Shown here in pieces: positions 1-5,905 of a stretch of DNA of 8,931 nucleotides. The notes under the pieces are model-generated. The model saw nothing but the letters and a program-made list of their open reading frames with translations, did no database searches and was not told where the DNA came from. The translations under genes and the position numbers were made by a program. How positions within the stretch are numbered: the stretch's first letter is position 1; each line of letters starts with the position of its first letter. Source of the stretch: an uncultured Muribaculaceae bacterium (GTDB lineage Bacteria > Bacteroidota > Bacteroidia > Bacteroidales > Muribaculaceae); the NCBI GenBank assembly GCA_910584905.1, contig CAJUCQ010000006.1:1-8931 (forward strand). The letters are read 5' to 3'.

Positions 1-93
1 ATAATCCCCGACAGGCACAATGCGCGAGTGTTCAGAAATATAAAGGCAAGCGGAAAATATGTTACTTTGACTAACTACAGACAAGCGCTATGA
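1..93 (+). CDS. IS4-family transposase, last 30 residues (partial)
   Basis: The frame opens at base 1 and reads IIPDRHNARV... to ...LTNYRQAL followed by TGA at 91-93. It is residue-for-residue the same as the C-terminus of the complete transposase encoded at 6578-7942 on the minus strand. This piece lies C-terminal to all the catalytic residues, which would lie upstream of the window. Nothing visible shows whether the gene is intact. Confidence 0.9.
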   Translation: MIPDRHNARVFRNIKASGKYVTLTNYRQAL

Positions 94-98
94 GGCCT

Positions 99-114
99 TA
101 AGTTAATAGCATTG
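99..114 (+). repeat. IS4 copy 1 terminal inverted repeat
   Basis: TAAGTTAATAGCATTG is identical to the right end of the complete element (8010-8025) and is the reverse complement of its left end (6557-6572). The next bases differ among the three ends (GG, GG and, read outward from the susC side, AC), which sets the element boundary here. Confidence 0.88.
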
Positions 115-134
115 GGACGTGATTAATCACGTCC
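115..134. repeat. 20-bp perfect palindrome, copy A
   Basis: GGACGTGATTAATCACGTCC is fully self-complementary and begins at the base right after the IS terminal repeat. An identical copy lies at 204-223. Two exact 20-bp palindromes 89 bp apart, outside any gene, suggest a dispersed palindromic repeat family or a protein-binding site. The sequence alone does not say which. Confidence 0.85.
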
Positions 135-203
135 GCGCTACAAAATTGTAATTTTCGGGTGAAAGATGGGTGTAATACCCTGATAGTTACCGCCATTCGT
201 CGC

Positions 204-223
204 GGACGTGATTAATCACGTCC
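204..223. repeat. 20-bp perfect palindrome, copy B
   Basis: This is an exact second copy of the palindrome at 115-134. Here the symmetry extends outward by two bases on the left (CG) and one on the right (G), giving CGGAC...GTCCG; copy A has the IS on its left instead. It lies downstream of the minus-strand HU gene, beyond that gene's terminator, so an HU promoter role is unlikely. Confidence 0.85.
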
Positions 224-226
224 GTA

Positions 227-257
227 CATTCCGCGGGCCGCCCCTGCATTCCGCGGG
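227..257. repeat. Short direct repeat, CATTCCGCGGG twice, 20-bp period
   Basis: CATTCCGCGGG occurs at 227-237 and 247-257 with similar GC-rich bases after each copy. A looser relative (TACATTGCGG) is at 311-320. Together with the two palindromes it makes 115-352 a repeat-rich, non-coding stretch. I see no gene in it: open frames there have no family resemblance and run through the repeats. Confidence 0.6.
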
Positions 258-352
258 GCGCCTCCGCCGCGAATGCGGCTGGCAATCCCCTGATTTGCAG
301 AATTTGGCCCTACATTGCGGCCGATTGCGCTTTGCGGGTAAATTGTGCCTGC

Positions 353-391
353 AAAAAAAATCCACCGTCGATTCCGACGGTGGATTTTTTT
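353..391 (-). terminator. Rho-independent terminator of the HU gene
   Basis: An 11-bp perfect stem (ATCCACCGTCG at 360-370, CGACGGTGGAT at 375-385) closes a 4-base loop. It is flanked by A8 on the left and T6 on the right, so it looks functional in both directions. On the minus strand it lies about 30 bases past the HU stop codon and gives a U-tract, which fits termination of HU transcription. Nothing on the plus strand obviously needs it. Confidence 0.85.
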
Positions 392-422
392 ACTTCTTGT
401 TTTTATCTCGCTGAAAAAGGGC

Positions 423-707
423 TTACTTGCAACCTGCGGCAACCATTTCCTTGAAAGTGTTGCAGGGCTTGAAAGCGGGGATTTTGTGAGCGGGGATGAT
501 GATGGTGGTCTTCTGCGAGATGTTGCGTGCGGGCTTTTCGGCGCGTTCCTTAACGATGAAGCTGCCAAAACCGCGAACGTAAACATTTTCACCGGAGGCG
601 AGGCTCTCCTTTACGACATCCATGAAGTTTTCAACTACGGCGAGTACGTTGGCCTTGTCAACGCCGGTGCGCTTTGCGATTTCGGAAGCTATTTCTGCTT
701 TAGTCAT
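423..707 (-). CDS. HU-family DNA-binding protein
   Basis: This small (94-residue) nucleoid protein is expected to bind and bend DNA as a dimer in the cytoplasm. The N-terminal helices (1-40) are followed by the beta-arm region with RGFGSF (45-50), ARNIS (60-64) and IPAHKIPAFKP (71-81), the family signature in its Bacteroidales form. The arm-tip proline of classical HU (RNP) is replaced here by isoleucine, as I recall is usual in this phylum. Length is normal. The ATG at 707 is preceded by AT-rich DNA with no clear Shine-Dalgarno, as is common in Bacteroidetes. A -7-type box lies 38 bases upstream and a strong terminator follows, so HU is probably its own transcription unit. The regulator gene ends 119 bases upstream on the same strand. 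Whether this is housekeeping HU or a paralogue cannot be decided. Confidence 0.95.
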   Translation of the reverse strand: MTKAEIASEIAKRTGVDKANVLAVVENFMDVVKESLASGENVYVRGFGSFIVKERAEKPARNISQKTTIIIPAHKIPAFKPCNTFKEMVAAGCK

Positions 708-744
708 TGTTCTTATAGTTTTATGGTTGGGGTTAATCCGGGTG

Positions 745-752
745 CAAATTTA
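745..752 (-). promoter_or_regulatory. Putative -7 box for the HU gene
   Basis: On the minus strand this reads TAAATTTG, an exact match to the Bacteroidetes -7 consensus TAnnTTTG, 38 bases before the HU start. No good TTTG -33 element lies 19-21 bases further upstream, so the call rests on one box plus spacing. The same octamer serves the probable promoter of the beta-helix gene at 4522-4529. Confidence 0.5.
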
Positions 753-784
753 AGTATAAATTCGCAAATACACACATTTTTTTC

Positions 785-810
785 AAAAAAAAGCGCGCTT
801 TGCGGTGGCT
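785..810 (-). terminator. Weak terminator-like element after the regulator gene
   Basis: On the minus strand, 17-42 bases past the regulator stop, CCGCAAAGCGCGC runs straight into eight T residues. Only very short stems can form (CGC/GCG, or the self-complementary AAAGCGCGCTTT at 790-801). The U-tract makes termination possible, but the hairpin is poor, so some read-through into HU is likely. Confidence 0.3.
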
Positions 811-826
811 AAAAGGCTGTAAAAGG

Positions 827-2398
827 CTAAGAAATGGCCAAAATGGCCGCTTCGAAGCGGTCGTTGGGGAGGATTGAGCGCTTTTTGGCGCGGGTTTTGT
901 AGGTGCTCACGGTGTTGGTGGAGTAGTCCAAAAGGCGAGCTATGCTTTCGATGTCGCTGACGCCGAGTCGGATGAGGGCGAAGATGCGCATCTCGGGGGT
1001 GAGTTCGCCCTCCGGCGGCAGGGCTTCGCCCTCGGGGAAGAGCGCCGCATACTTGGCCGGGAAGCCCGGGAAGAGCTTGAGGAATATGGCGTCGAATTCG
1101 CGGAGTGCGCGGGCGCGCTCAGCCCGCAGGTCGGCGTCGTTGAGCGAGCGGTCGAGGTCGTCGTACATCCGCGCCTTGAGCTTGCGGTGGACCATCTTGT
1201 GGATGTCCTCGATTTTGTGCATGGCGTGGGTGTTGACGCGGAAACCGTAGCCGATATATTCCTCTTTGATGCGGTTGGACTCGTTGAGTTTTTCGACGGC
1301 GGCTTCCAGCTCCTTTTTGCGGCGGCGCACGGCGTGGTTGGCCTTGCGGGCGTAGACGATGGCCCAGACAAGCCCGGCTGAGAGCACGAGCATAAGCGCC
1401 AGAAGCCGCGCGAGCACGGTGCGGTCGCTTTCGACGCTGTTGTAGCGCACGGCCTCGATGAGCGGCAGGATGTTGGAGATTTCGGCCTTGCGGTGAGGGG
1501 CGTTGAAGAAGTTGGCGTCGTCGAGCGCCACGTTGATGTAGGTGAAGGCCCGGGAATGGTCGCCGTGTTCGATCATGTATTTGGCCAGCTCGCGTATGGC
1601 CGTGGTCTCGCGCTTGCCGGAGCGGATGTCGAGAATGGCCGAGAGGGCCTTGTAGTAGACGAAGCCCTCGTCGTCGTGGTTGTCGCGGTAGTTGTCGGCG
1701 AGCATCGAGCTTATCATGGCCTGCTCGCCGGGAGAGATGTCGCTCTCGCGGAGGATGCCGGAAAACATGGCTATGCGTTCGCTGTAGGTGAGGTCGGCGA
1801 GGGTGGTGTATATCCCGGCATAGCGGCCCTCGTATGAGGCGGGGTCCATGATGGTGAGCACGCTGTCGGAGTAGGCGCGCGAGCGCGCGGCGTTGGCGTC
1901 GGTGAAGGTGCCGTCGACGAAGCAACTGATGTCGGAGAAGAGGCGTATGCAAAGGAAGTAGAATTCGCCCCGGCGGCGGTCGGAGGCGCGCGAGAGGTCG
2001 GTCTGACGCACGACGTCGACTGCCGCCGTGAAGTTGCCGGCGGCGATGTAGGAAAAAAGCTCGTCGGAGCGTGCGCGGACGATGGCGTCGGCGTCGGCCA
2101 TGCGCAGGGCCATGTCGAGCTCGCGCCGCGCATAGGCTTGGGCCGAGTCGCTCTGGAAGGCCTTGTAGCCCGTGAAGAGCTCGTGGTAGCGGTCGGCCCG
2201 GCGGCTGTAGTCGTCGGAGGGGATGGCGGCGGTGAGTTTCTTGAGGGAGTCGATGCGCCATGCCTGATGGGCATACCACGTGTCGCGCCGCTCGACGATG
2301 TGGTCGAGTTCGCGGATTATGGAGTCGGTGTTCAGCGCCCCGGACACTCCCGAGGCTCCGAGGAGAGCAAGAAAGGCTGTGACGAGAAAGTTTTTCAT
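827..2398 (-). CDS. Membrane-anchored DUF6377-type transcriptional regulator
   Basis: The protein (523 residues) has the layout of Bacteroidales DUF6377 proteins. It has a signal peptide (1-20), a long helical region with TPR-like repeats (about 22-325, presumably periplasmic), one membrane segment (about 328-350, RLLALMLVLSAGLVWAIVYA) and a basic coiled coil (351-380). A cytoplasmic domain ends in a LuxR-like helix-turn-helix (about 468-505, with LTPEMRIFALIRLGVSD and STNTVSTYKTRAKKR). No histidine-kinase or receiver motifs are present. By analogy it would sense an extracytoplasmic signal and bind DNA from the membrane; the signal and targets are unknown. The ATG at 2398 leads directly into a good signal peptide. 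It begins 28 bases after the beta-helix gene stop on the same strand, so co-transcription is likely and suggests it may regulate that gene or the divergent one. The DUF number is assigned from memory of the family pattern, not a search. Confidence 0.82.
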   Translation of the reverse strand: MKNFLVTAFLALLGASGVSGALNTDSIIRELDHIVERRDTWYAHQAWRIDSLKKLTAAIPSDDYSRRADRYHELFTGYKAFQSDSAQAYARRELDMALRMADADAIVRARSDELFSYIAAGNFTAAVDVVRQTDLSRASDRRRGEFYFLCIRLFSDISCFVDGTFTDANAARSRAYSDSVLTIMDPASYEGRYAGIYTTLADLTYSERIAMFSGILRESDISPGEQAMISSMLADNYRDNHDDEGFVYYKALSAILDIRSGKRETTAIRELAKYMIEHGDHSRAFTYINVALDDANFFNAPHRKAEISNILPLIEAVRYNSVESDRTVLARLLALMLVLSAGLVWAIVYARKANHAVRRRKKELEAAVEKLNESNRIKEEYIGYGFRVNTHAMHKIEDIHKMVHRKLKARMYDDLDRSLNDADLRAERARALREFDAIFLKLFPGFPAKYAALFPEGEALPPEGELTPEMRIFALIRLGVSDIESIARLLDYSTNTVSTYKTRAKKRSILPNDRFEAAILAIS

Positions 2399-2401
2399 GA
2401 T

Positions 2402-2427
2402 ATGCCTGCTAAGTTAGGCATTTTTTT
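2402..2427. other. Hairpin with a one-sided T-tract between beta-helix and regulator genes
   Basis: ATGCCT (2402-2407) pairs with AGGCAT (2416-2421) around an 8-base loop. On the plus strand it is followed by T7, giving a small terminator shape, but no plus-strand gene leads into it. On the minus strand, the direction of transcription, there is no U-tract and the hairpin ends 3 bases before the regulator ATG. It could modulate regulator translation or mRNA processing, or be chance. Confidence 0.45.
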
Positions 2428-4487
2428 CAAATCGCGAACTTGATTTTTGAAAAAAAACAGGGTGGCTCGCCTGCGGATGCTGATTTTTGTTGGAAAACGG
2501 CGATGTACACCCCCGGCGCGAAAGGCCCGGCGACGGCCGGGGCGCCGTCAAAAGGGCGCGCGAGGACTTCGCGGCCGTCGGCGGCGAAAATGCGTAGGAT
2601 GCCCGCTCCGGCGCCTGCGGCGCTGAAGCGCACGCTCCCGTCGGCGGCGACTTTGGCCGTGAGCCCGTCGGCTTCGGAGGAGGGGACGGATGGCGCGGCG
2701 GAGGTGCGGTCTTCGAAGTCGAAACTTGCCGGAATGTCCGACATGACAGGCTCTACCACGCCCGTGGCGCTCAGGCCCGAATAGGAGCCGTTGCCGCGAA
2801 CGCCGGGGGCGATGTAGAAGGCATATTCGTAGTTGTCGACGCCGTGGACCTCGATGTCCTCAAGGGTGAGACCCAGCACGGGCTGGCCCGACGAGGCCGA
2901 CACGCGCACGCCCTGATAGCGCGAGTCGTGGATGGAGATGCGGCGCGCTGTGATGTTGCGCAGGGCATAGCGCGGCCCGGCCGCGAACCACAGCGACGGG
3001 TTGGCGTTGCCCCAGAAGTCGCCCTGCGTGCCGGTGGCGCCCCCGCGGCATCCGGCTCGGCGGATGCTTATGTCCTCGAGGAGTATCTCGCCGTCGGCGG
3101 CGAATCCCGGGCCGTCGAAGTCGCAGTTGACTCTCACGCCGGCCTCCATGGCGTCGGCCACGGCGATATGGCGCGCTATGTGGCCGCGTCCGCCGAAAAT
3201 GCCCAGCGACGAGGCCCGCCAGTTGTTTTCGGCGCTGCAGTATTCAAAGACCACGCCCTCGGCCATGTTGCCCGAGCTCCATGTGGCCATGTCGTCGTCG
3301 CCGTTGTTGCGGAACGAACAGCGGGCCACGCGGGCGCGGCGCGTCCCCGACGATAGATTGATGCCGTCGGCGTAATTGTTGCGGAAGCGACAGTCGGTAA
3401 CAACGAGGTCTTCCGAGCTGCGGCCGCCGTAGTCGGCAATCCAAGCCCCGCACTCGAAGTGGTCGGCGCGGACGTCGCGGATTGTGCTCCCTCGGCCCCA
3501 TGAGCCCATGATGGCCTTCCCGACCTGATACGCCGGGTTGTTGTCGAAATAGCGCTTGTTGTTGACGGTGTTGAGGCTCAGGCCCTCGAGGGTGCAGGCG
3601 TCGGCGTCGCACTCGATGCCGCGCCGCCCGTAGGTGTTGCGGTTGTCGGACGATGCGGTGAAATACAGCGTCGTGTGCCACATGCCTGCGCCGACAATTC
3701 GCGTGCCCGGAGCCGAGATGTAGATGCGTCCGGCCACGTCGTGGCGGCCTGCGGGGACGTAGATGGTTTTGCCCGGGTTGTTGCGGACGAAGGCGCTGAG
3801 GTCGCCCGAGGAGGCGGTGTATTCAACCTTGTTGTCGCCGGGGATGTCGCTAAAGGCCAGCGGTGCAGGAGCTTTCTCAAGCTCGATGAAGTCGATGGTG
3901 AGAGGCGCGTCGGCGATGTCGTCGGCAACGACGAGACTGAGCGTGCGGCCCGCGGCCACGGTCGACGGCAGGAGCACATTGACCTCGTCGAAGCGCATGC
4001 GGGCGAATTTCGACGAGGCGTCGGGCGTGTTGTCGGGATATTTCGTGGCGTTATTGTCTTTATACGTATATTGCCAAGCCCAGTAGCTGTCGAGGACGAT
4101 GCGGGTGAGGCAGACGTCGCCGTCCATGACGTCGACACTGCGGCGCATGCCCGTACCGTCGGGACTGTCAGGGAGGGAGAAGCGCACGCACATGGCGTCG
4201 GCATCGGCGTCGAGTGTCCAGCTGACGTAGCTCCCGCGGTCGGCCAGCGTCAGGGCGCGGCCCCCGGAGGCTTCGGAGGCGAGGTCGCGCTGGTCGTAGG
4301 GCGAGCTTGAGATGAATGCGCCGTCGGTGGTGCAATGACCCGGTTCGGCCTCATAGCGCAGATAGGGGCGCTCGGTGTAGCCGCGGTCGAGGGCGTCGTC
4401 GGGGTTGGTCACAGCCTGCGCGGCAGAGGTCGCCGGAAGGGCAAGCGCAGGGAATAGGAGCAGAAATGTGCGTGCTGTTTTTTTCAT
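2427..4487 (-). CDS. Secreted beta-helix protein, GH87 alpha-1,3-glucanase-like, with carbohydrate-binding module
   Basis: The 686-residue exported protein probably acts on a glycan. A signal peptide (1-24) is followed by a carbohydrate-binding-like beta-sandwich (about 40-205: YLRYEAEPG, DLASEASGGRALTL, FARMRFDEV, LTIDFIELEK). A right-handed parallel beta-helix (about 215-580) starts with YVPAGRHDV and GAGMWHTTLY. The helix carries NYADGIN (371-377) and RNNGDDDMATWSS (393-405), an acidic pattern I associate with GH87 mycodextranase/alpha-1,3-glucanase; D374 and D397-D399 are the candidate catalytic acids. The tail (about 610-686: ILRIFAADGREVL, FAPGVYIAVF) resembles a type IX secretion sorting domain. 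The ATG at 4487 is preferred over an in-frame ATG at 4520 because only it gives a signal peptide at the very N-terminus, and the earlier one touches the probable -7 box. Substrate is not proven; polysaccharide lyase or another beta-helix hydrolase remains possible. Confidence 0.75.
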   Translation of the reverse strand: MKKTARTFLLLFPALALPATSAAQAVTNPDDALDRGYTERPYLRYEAEPGHCTTDGAFISSSPYDQRDLASEASGGRALTLADRGSYVSWTLDADADAMCVRFSLPDSPDGTGMRRSVDVMDGDVCLTRIVLDSYWAWQYTYKDNNATKYPDNTPDASSKFARMRFDEVNVLLPSTVAAGRTLSLVVADDIADAPLTIDFIELEKAPAPLAFSDIPGDNKVEYTASSGDLSAFVRNNPGKTIYVPAGRHDVAGRIYISAPGTRIVGAGMWHTTLYFTASSDNRNTYGRRGIECDADACTLEGLSLNTVNNKRYFDNNPAYQVGKAIMGSWGRGSTIRDVRADHFECGAWIADYGGRSSEDLVVTDCRFRNNYADGINLSSGTRRARVARCSFRNNGDDDMATWSSGNMAEGVVFEYCSAENNWRASSLGIFGGRGHIARHIAVADAMEAGVRVNCDFDGPGFAADGEILLEDISIRRAGCRGGATGTQGDFWGNANPSLWFAAGPRYALRNITARRISIHDSRYQGVRVSASSGQPVLGLTLEDIEVHGVDNYEYAFYIAPGVRGNGSYSGLSATGVVEPVMSDIPASFDFEDRTSAAPSVPSSEADGLTAKVAADGSVRFSAAGAGAGILRIFAADGREVLARPFDGAPAVAGPFAPGVYIAVFQQKSASAGEPPCFFSKIKFAI

Positions 4488-4519
4488 GGCCGTATGCGGG
4501 GGAGATTGTTTGCAAAACA

Positions 4520-4538
4520 TGCAAATTTAATATTTGCA
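4520..4538. promoter_or_regulatory. Operator-like inverted repeat over the -7 box
   Basis: TGCAAAT (4520-4526) and ATTTGCA (4532-4538) are perfect arms around a 5-base centre. The inverted repeat completely covers the -7 box at 4522-4529, so a dimeric protein bound here would interfere with the beta-helix gene promoter. A third TTTGCAAA lies at 4509-4516. AT-rich symmetry can arise by chance, so function is inferred. Confidence 0.42.
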
Positions 4539-4552
4539 CCTCGGACGGCAAG
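4522..4552 (-). promoter_or_regulatory. Probable promoter of the beta-helix gene and regulator
   Basis: On the minus strand TAAATTTG (4522-4529) matches the -7 consensus exactly. CTTG (4549-4552), one base off the -33 TTTG, lies 19 bases upstream. Transcription would start about 30 bases before the ATG at 4487, which supports that start. Confidence 0.6.
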
Positions 4553-4788
4553 CATTTATTCCCGAAATATAATGGGTGTAAAACTTGTTTGGGTTGAATA
4601 TCAACATATTGCTGTGTCGTGGTGGCGTCCGAAATATAGCCCGAATCAGCCGCCCGAAGGCGATATACCCCTCTTCAGGGCCGAAAGAACGGGATTATAT
4701 CGCACCGCGTTTTTCGAAAGGTAATTTGTTGTTAATAAGGATGGTATTGAAAAATGCACGGAATTTTGCCTAAGTTTTGACAATAATC

Positions 4789-4820
4789 CTTGCCGAAGGC
4801 TTGCGGCGGCCTTAATTTTG
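4789..4820 (+). promoter_or_regulatory. Probable promoter of the 306-residue secreted protein gene
   Basis: TAATTTTG (4813-4820) is an exact match to the -7 consensus. CTTG (4789-4792) sits 20 bases upstream as a near -33 box. The start codon is 64 bases beyond the -7 box, leaving a moderate leader without obvious structure. Confidence 0.55.
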
Positions 4821-4884
4821 CCGGTGAAGATTTCGCTGACACGAAAATTCCAACATTGTTCTAATTCCATAAAGAACAAGTACC

Positions 4885-5805
4885 ATGAGAAAAACTACTC
4901 TTCTTGCAGCTCTCGCGCTCGCATCCGCCGGCCTGACGGCCTCGGCCCAGACCTCCGACTACAAGGTGGCATTCAACAACCCGCTGGACGAAGACGGCTT
5001 CATGATCGTAAAGTACGACCTTGAGAAGGACGCATTTGCCGCATCGAACGACTGGGAAATCGACGAGACCTTCGTCTTCGCCATCGACGTCACTGGCACA
5101 CCGCTCGAAACGGCCCTCTCGACGGCCTCGCGCAATCCCGCCGTCCTCGGACGCGGCGTGGCTTATGACCTCTATACGACCAACCTCGTGCCCGAAGGCG
5201 AGCAGGGCAGCAGCATCGACGGCCGCCTCATGCACATCAAGGGCAACATCTACGGCATGACGCTCAATTTCTTCCAGCAGTCGGTGTCGCGCTACAAGGA
5301 CGCCGGCCTCGTGCCTAACGCCGACTTCACCGACTATGCCTGCCTCGCCGACGGTCAGGTGGTGGAATTCGACGGCAATATCTTCGGCTTCGGCTGGGCC
5401 GCCGATAACCCCGGCGCCGAATGGTGGGACGCCGTGGCCGCTCCCATTCAGGGCCAGAGCCGCTTCCGCTGCGCTCCCTACACGGGCACAAAGACCTCTC
5501 CCGAATATACGTTCGGCGACATCGTCGACGTAGCCGAATGCCCCTTCGAGGGCCTCGACGCCGGTGCATACCATTCGATGTGCGACAACTGGGGCGGATA
5601 TGCACGCCCCACAGCCGCCGACTATGAAGCCGCCACGGCAGCAGCCGGAATCGACGGCGTGCTTGCTACCGATGCCACTGTCGTGTCGACCGAATACTAC
5701 GACCTGACGGGCCGCCGCCTGAGCGCTCCGGCCGAGAAGGCTGTGACCATCTGCCGCGACCTCCTTTCCGACGGCCGCACGAGCGTGAAAAAGATTGTTC
5801 GCTGA
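4885..5805 (+). CDS. Secreted protein of unknown function with a sorting-type C-terminal tail
   Basis: I do not recognise the main domain. The 306-residue product begins with a clear signal peptide (1-21: MRKT, hydrophobic core, ASA before QT). The body (about 22-260) is acidic and rich in aromatic residues and glycine, including FEDGNIFGFG-like EFDGNIFGFGWA (161-172) and paired tryptophans at 180-181; no enzyme motif is evident. Four cysteines are present (153, 196, 219, 233), with a fifth in the tail (290). The last 40 residues (TEYYDLTGRRLSAPAEKA..., ending KKIVR) match the short C-terminal tails common on exported Bacteroidales proteins and may direct type IX-type secretion or surface attachment. 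A strong terminator follows at 5818-5870, so it may be transcribed separately from the receptor gene. Position beside susC suggests, without proof, a surface or periplasmic role in nutrient binding. Confidence 0.85.
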   Translation: MRKTTLLAALALASAGLTASAQTSDYKVAFNNPLDEDGFMIVKYDLEKDAFAASNDWEIDETFVFAIDVTGTPLETALSTASRNPAVLGRGVAYDLYTTNLVPEGEQGSSIDGRLMHIKGNIYGMTLNFFQQSVSRYKDAGLVPNADFTDYACLADGQVVEFDGNIFGFGWAADNPGAEWWDAVAAPIQGQSRFRCAPYTGTKTSPEYTFGDIVDVAECPFEGLDAGAYHSMCDNWGGYARPTAADYEAATAAAGIDGVLATDATVVSTEYYDLTGRRLSAPAEKAVTICRDLLSDGRTSVKKIVR

Positions 5806-5817
5806 AAATAAGGTTTG

Positions 5818-5870
5818 AAATTGCCTGCAGGCCGACGGGGGCCTCCCGTCGCCTTCAGGCAATTTTTGTT
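5818..5870 (+). terminator. Rho-independent terminator after the secreted protein gene
   Basis: A two-stage hairpin is visible: AAATTGCCTG (5818-5827) pairs with CAGGCAATTT (5856-5865), and inside it CGACGGG (5833-5839) pairs with CCCGTCG (5845-5851). A short T-run follows. It starts 12 bases after the stop codon and ends 35 bases before the susC ATG, so susC would depend on read-through or its own promoter, for which I see no good -7 box. Confidence 0.85.
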
Positions 5871-5905
5871 TCACACATCTTCCCCTCCCTCCATCGCGTT
5901 ATACC

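Larger units (their letters stand above)
1..114 (+). mobile_element. 3' end of an IS4-family element (copy 1, cut by window edge)
   Basis: These 114 bases are identical to the reverse complement of 6557-6670, the transposase 3' end and terminal repeat of the complete element further right. The copy runs in the opposite orientation, so the window holds two IS copies as inverted repeats flanking 115-6556. It ends with the 16-bp terminal repeat at 99-114; the base after it begins a 20-bp palindrome. Only the end is visible, so whether this copy is complete cannot be told. Confidence 0.93.
4488..4884. promoter_or_regulatory. Divergent intergenic control region
   Basis: These 397 bases separate two genes transcribed away from each other. 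They hold a probable promoter for each, plus a cluster of TTTGCA/TGCAAA motifs (4509-4516, 4520-4526, 4532-4538) near the minus-strand start. The middle part (about 4560-4780) is lower in GC than the genes, and I see no RNA gene, riboswitch or terminator in it. Short open frames across it lack family features and are not called. Confidence 0.6.

Noticed and set aside
212..592. 126-codon minus-strand frame through the repeats and HU
   Set aside because: It overlaps the HU gene in another frame and crosses the HU terminator and palindrome B; its translation is low-complexity S/P/R.
1119..2279. 386-codon minus-strand frame inside the regulator gene
   Set aside because: It is out of frame with the DUF6377-type protein and its translation is dominated by R, H, P and Q, typical of a shifted GC-rich frame.
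2844..4310. Plus-strand frames of 170 and 211 codons opposite the beta-helix gene
   Set aside because: They are antisense to a gene with clear domain order, lack start context and have biased A/R/V/G composition.
4646..4879. 77-codon minus-strand frame in the divergent region
   Set aside because: It would be read across the probable plus-strand promoter and has no recognisable features; the region is better explained as regulatory.
4861..5874. 337-codon open frame on the minus strand
   Set aside because: It lies antisense to the signal-peptide-bearing gene at 4885-5805 and runs through its terminator. Its product has no signal, domain or sensible composition, and GC-rich codon use keeps this frame open by chance.
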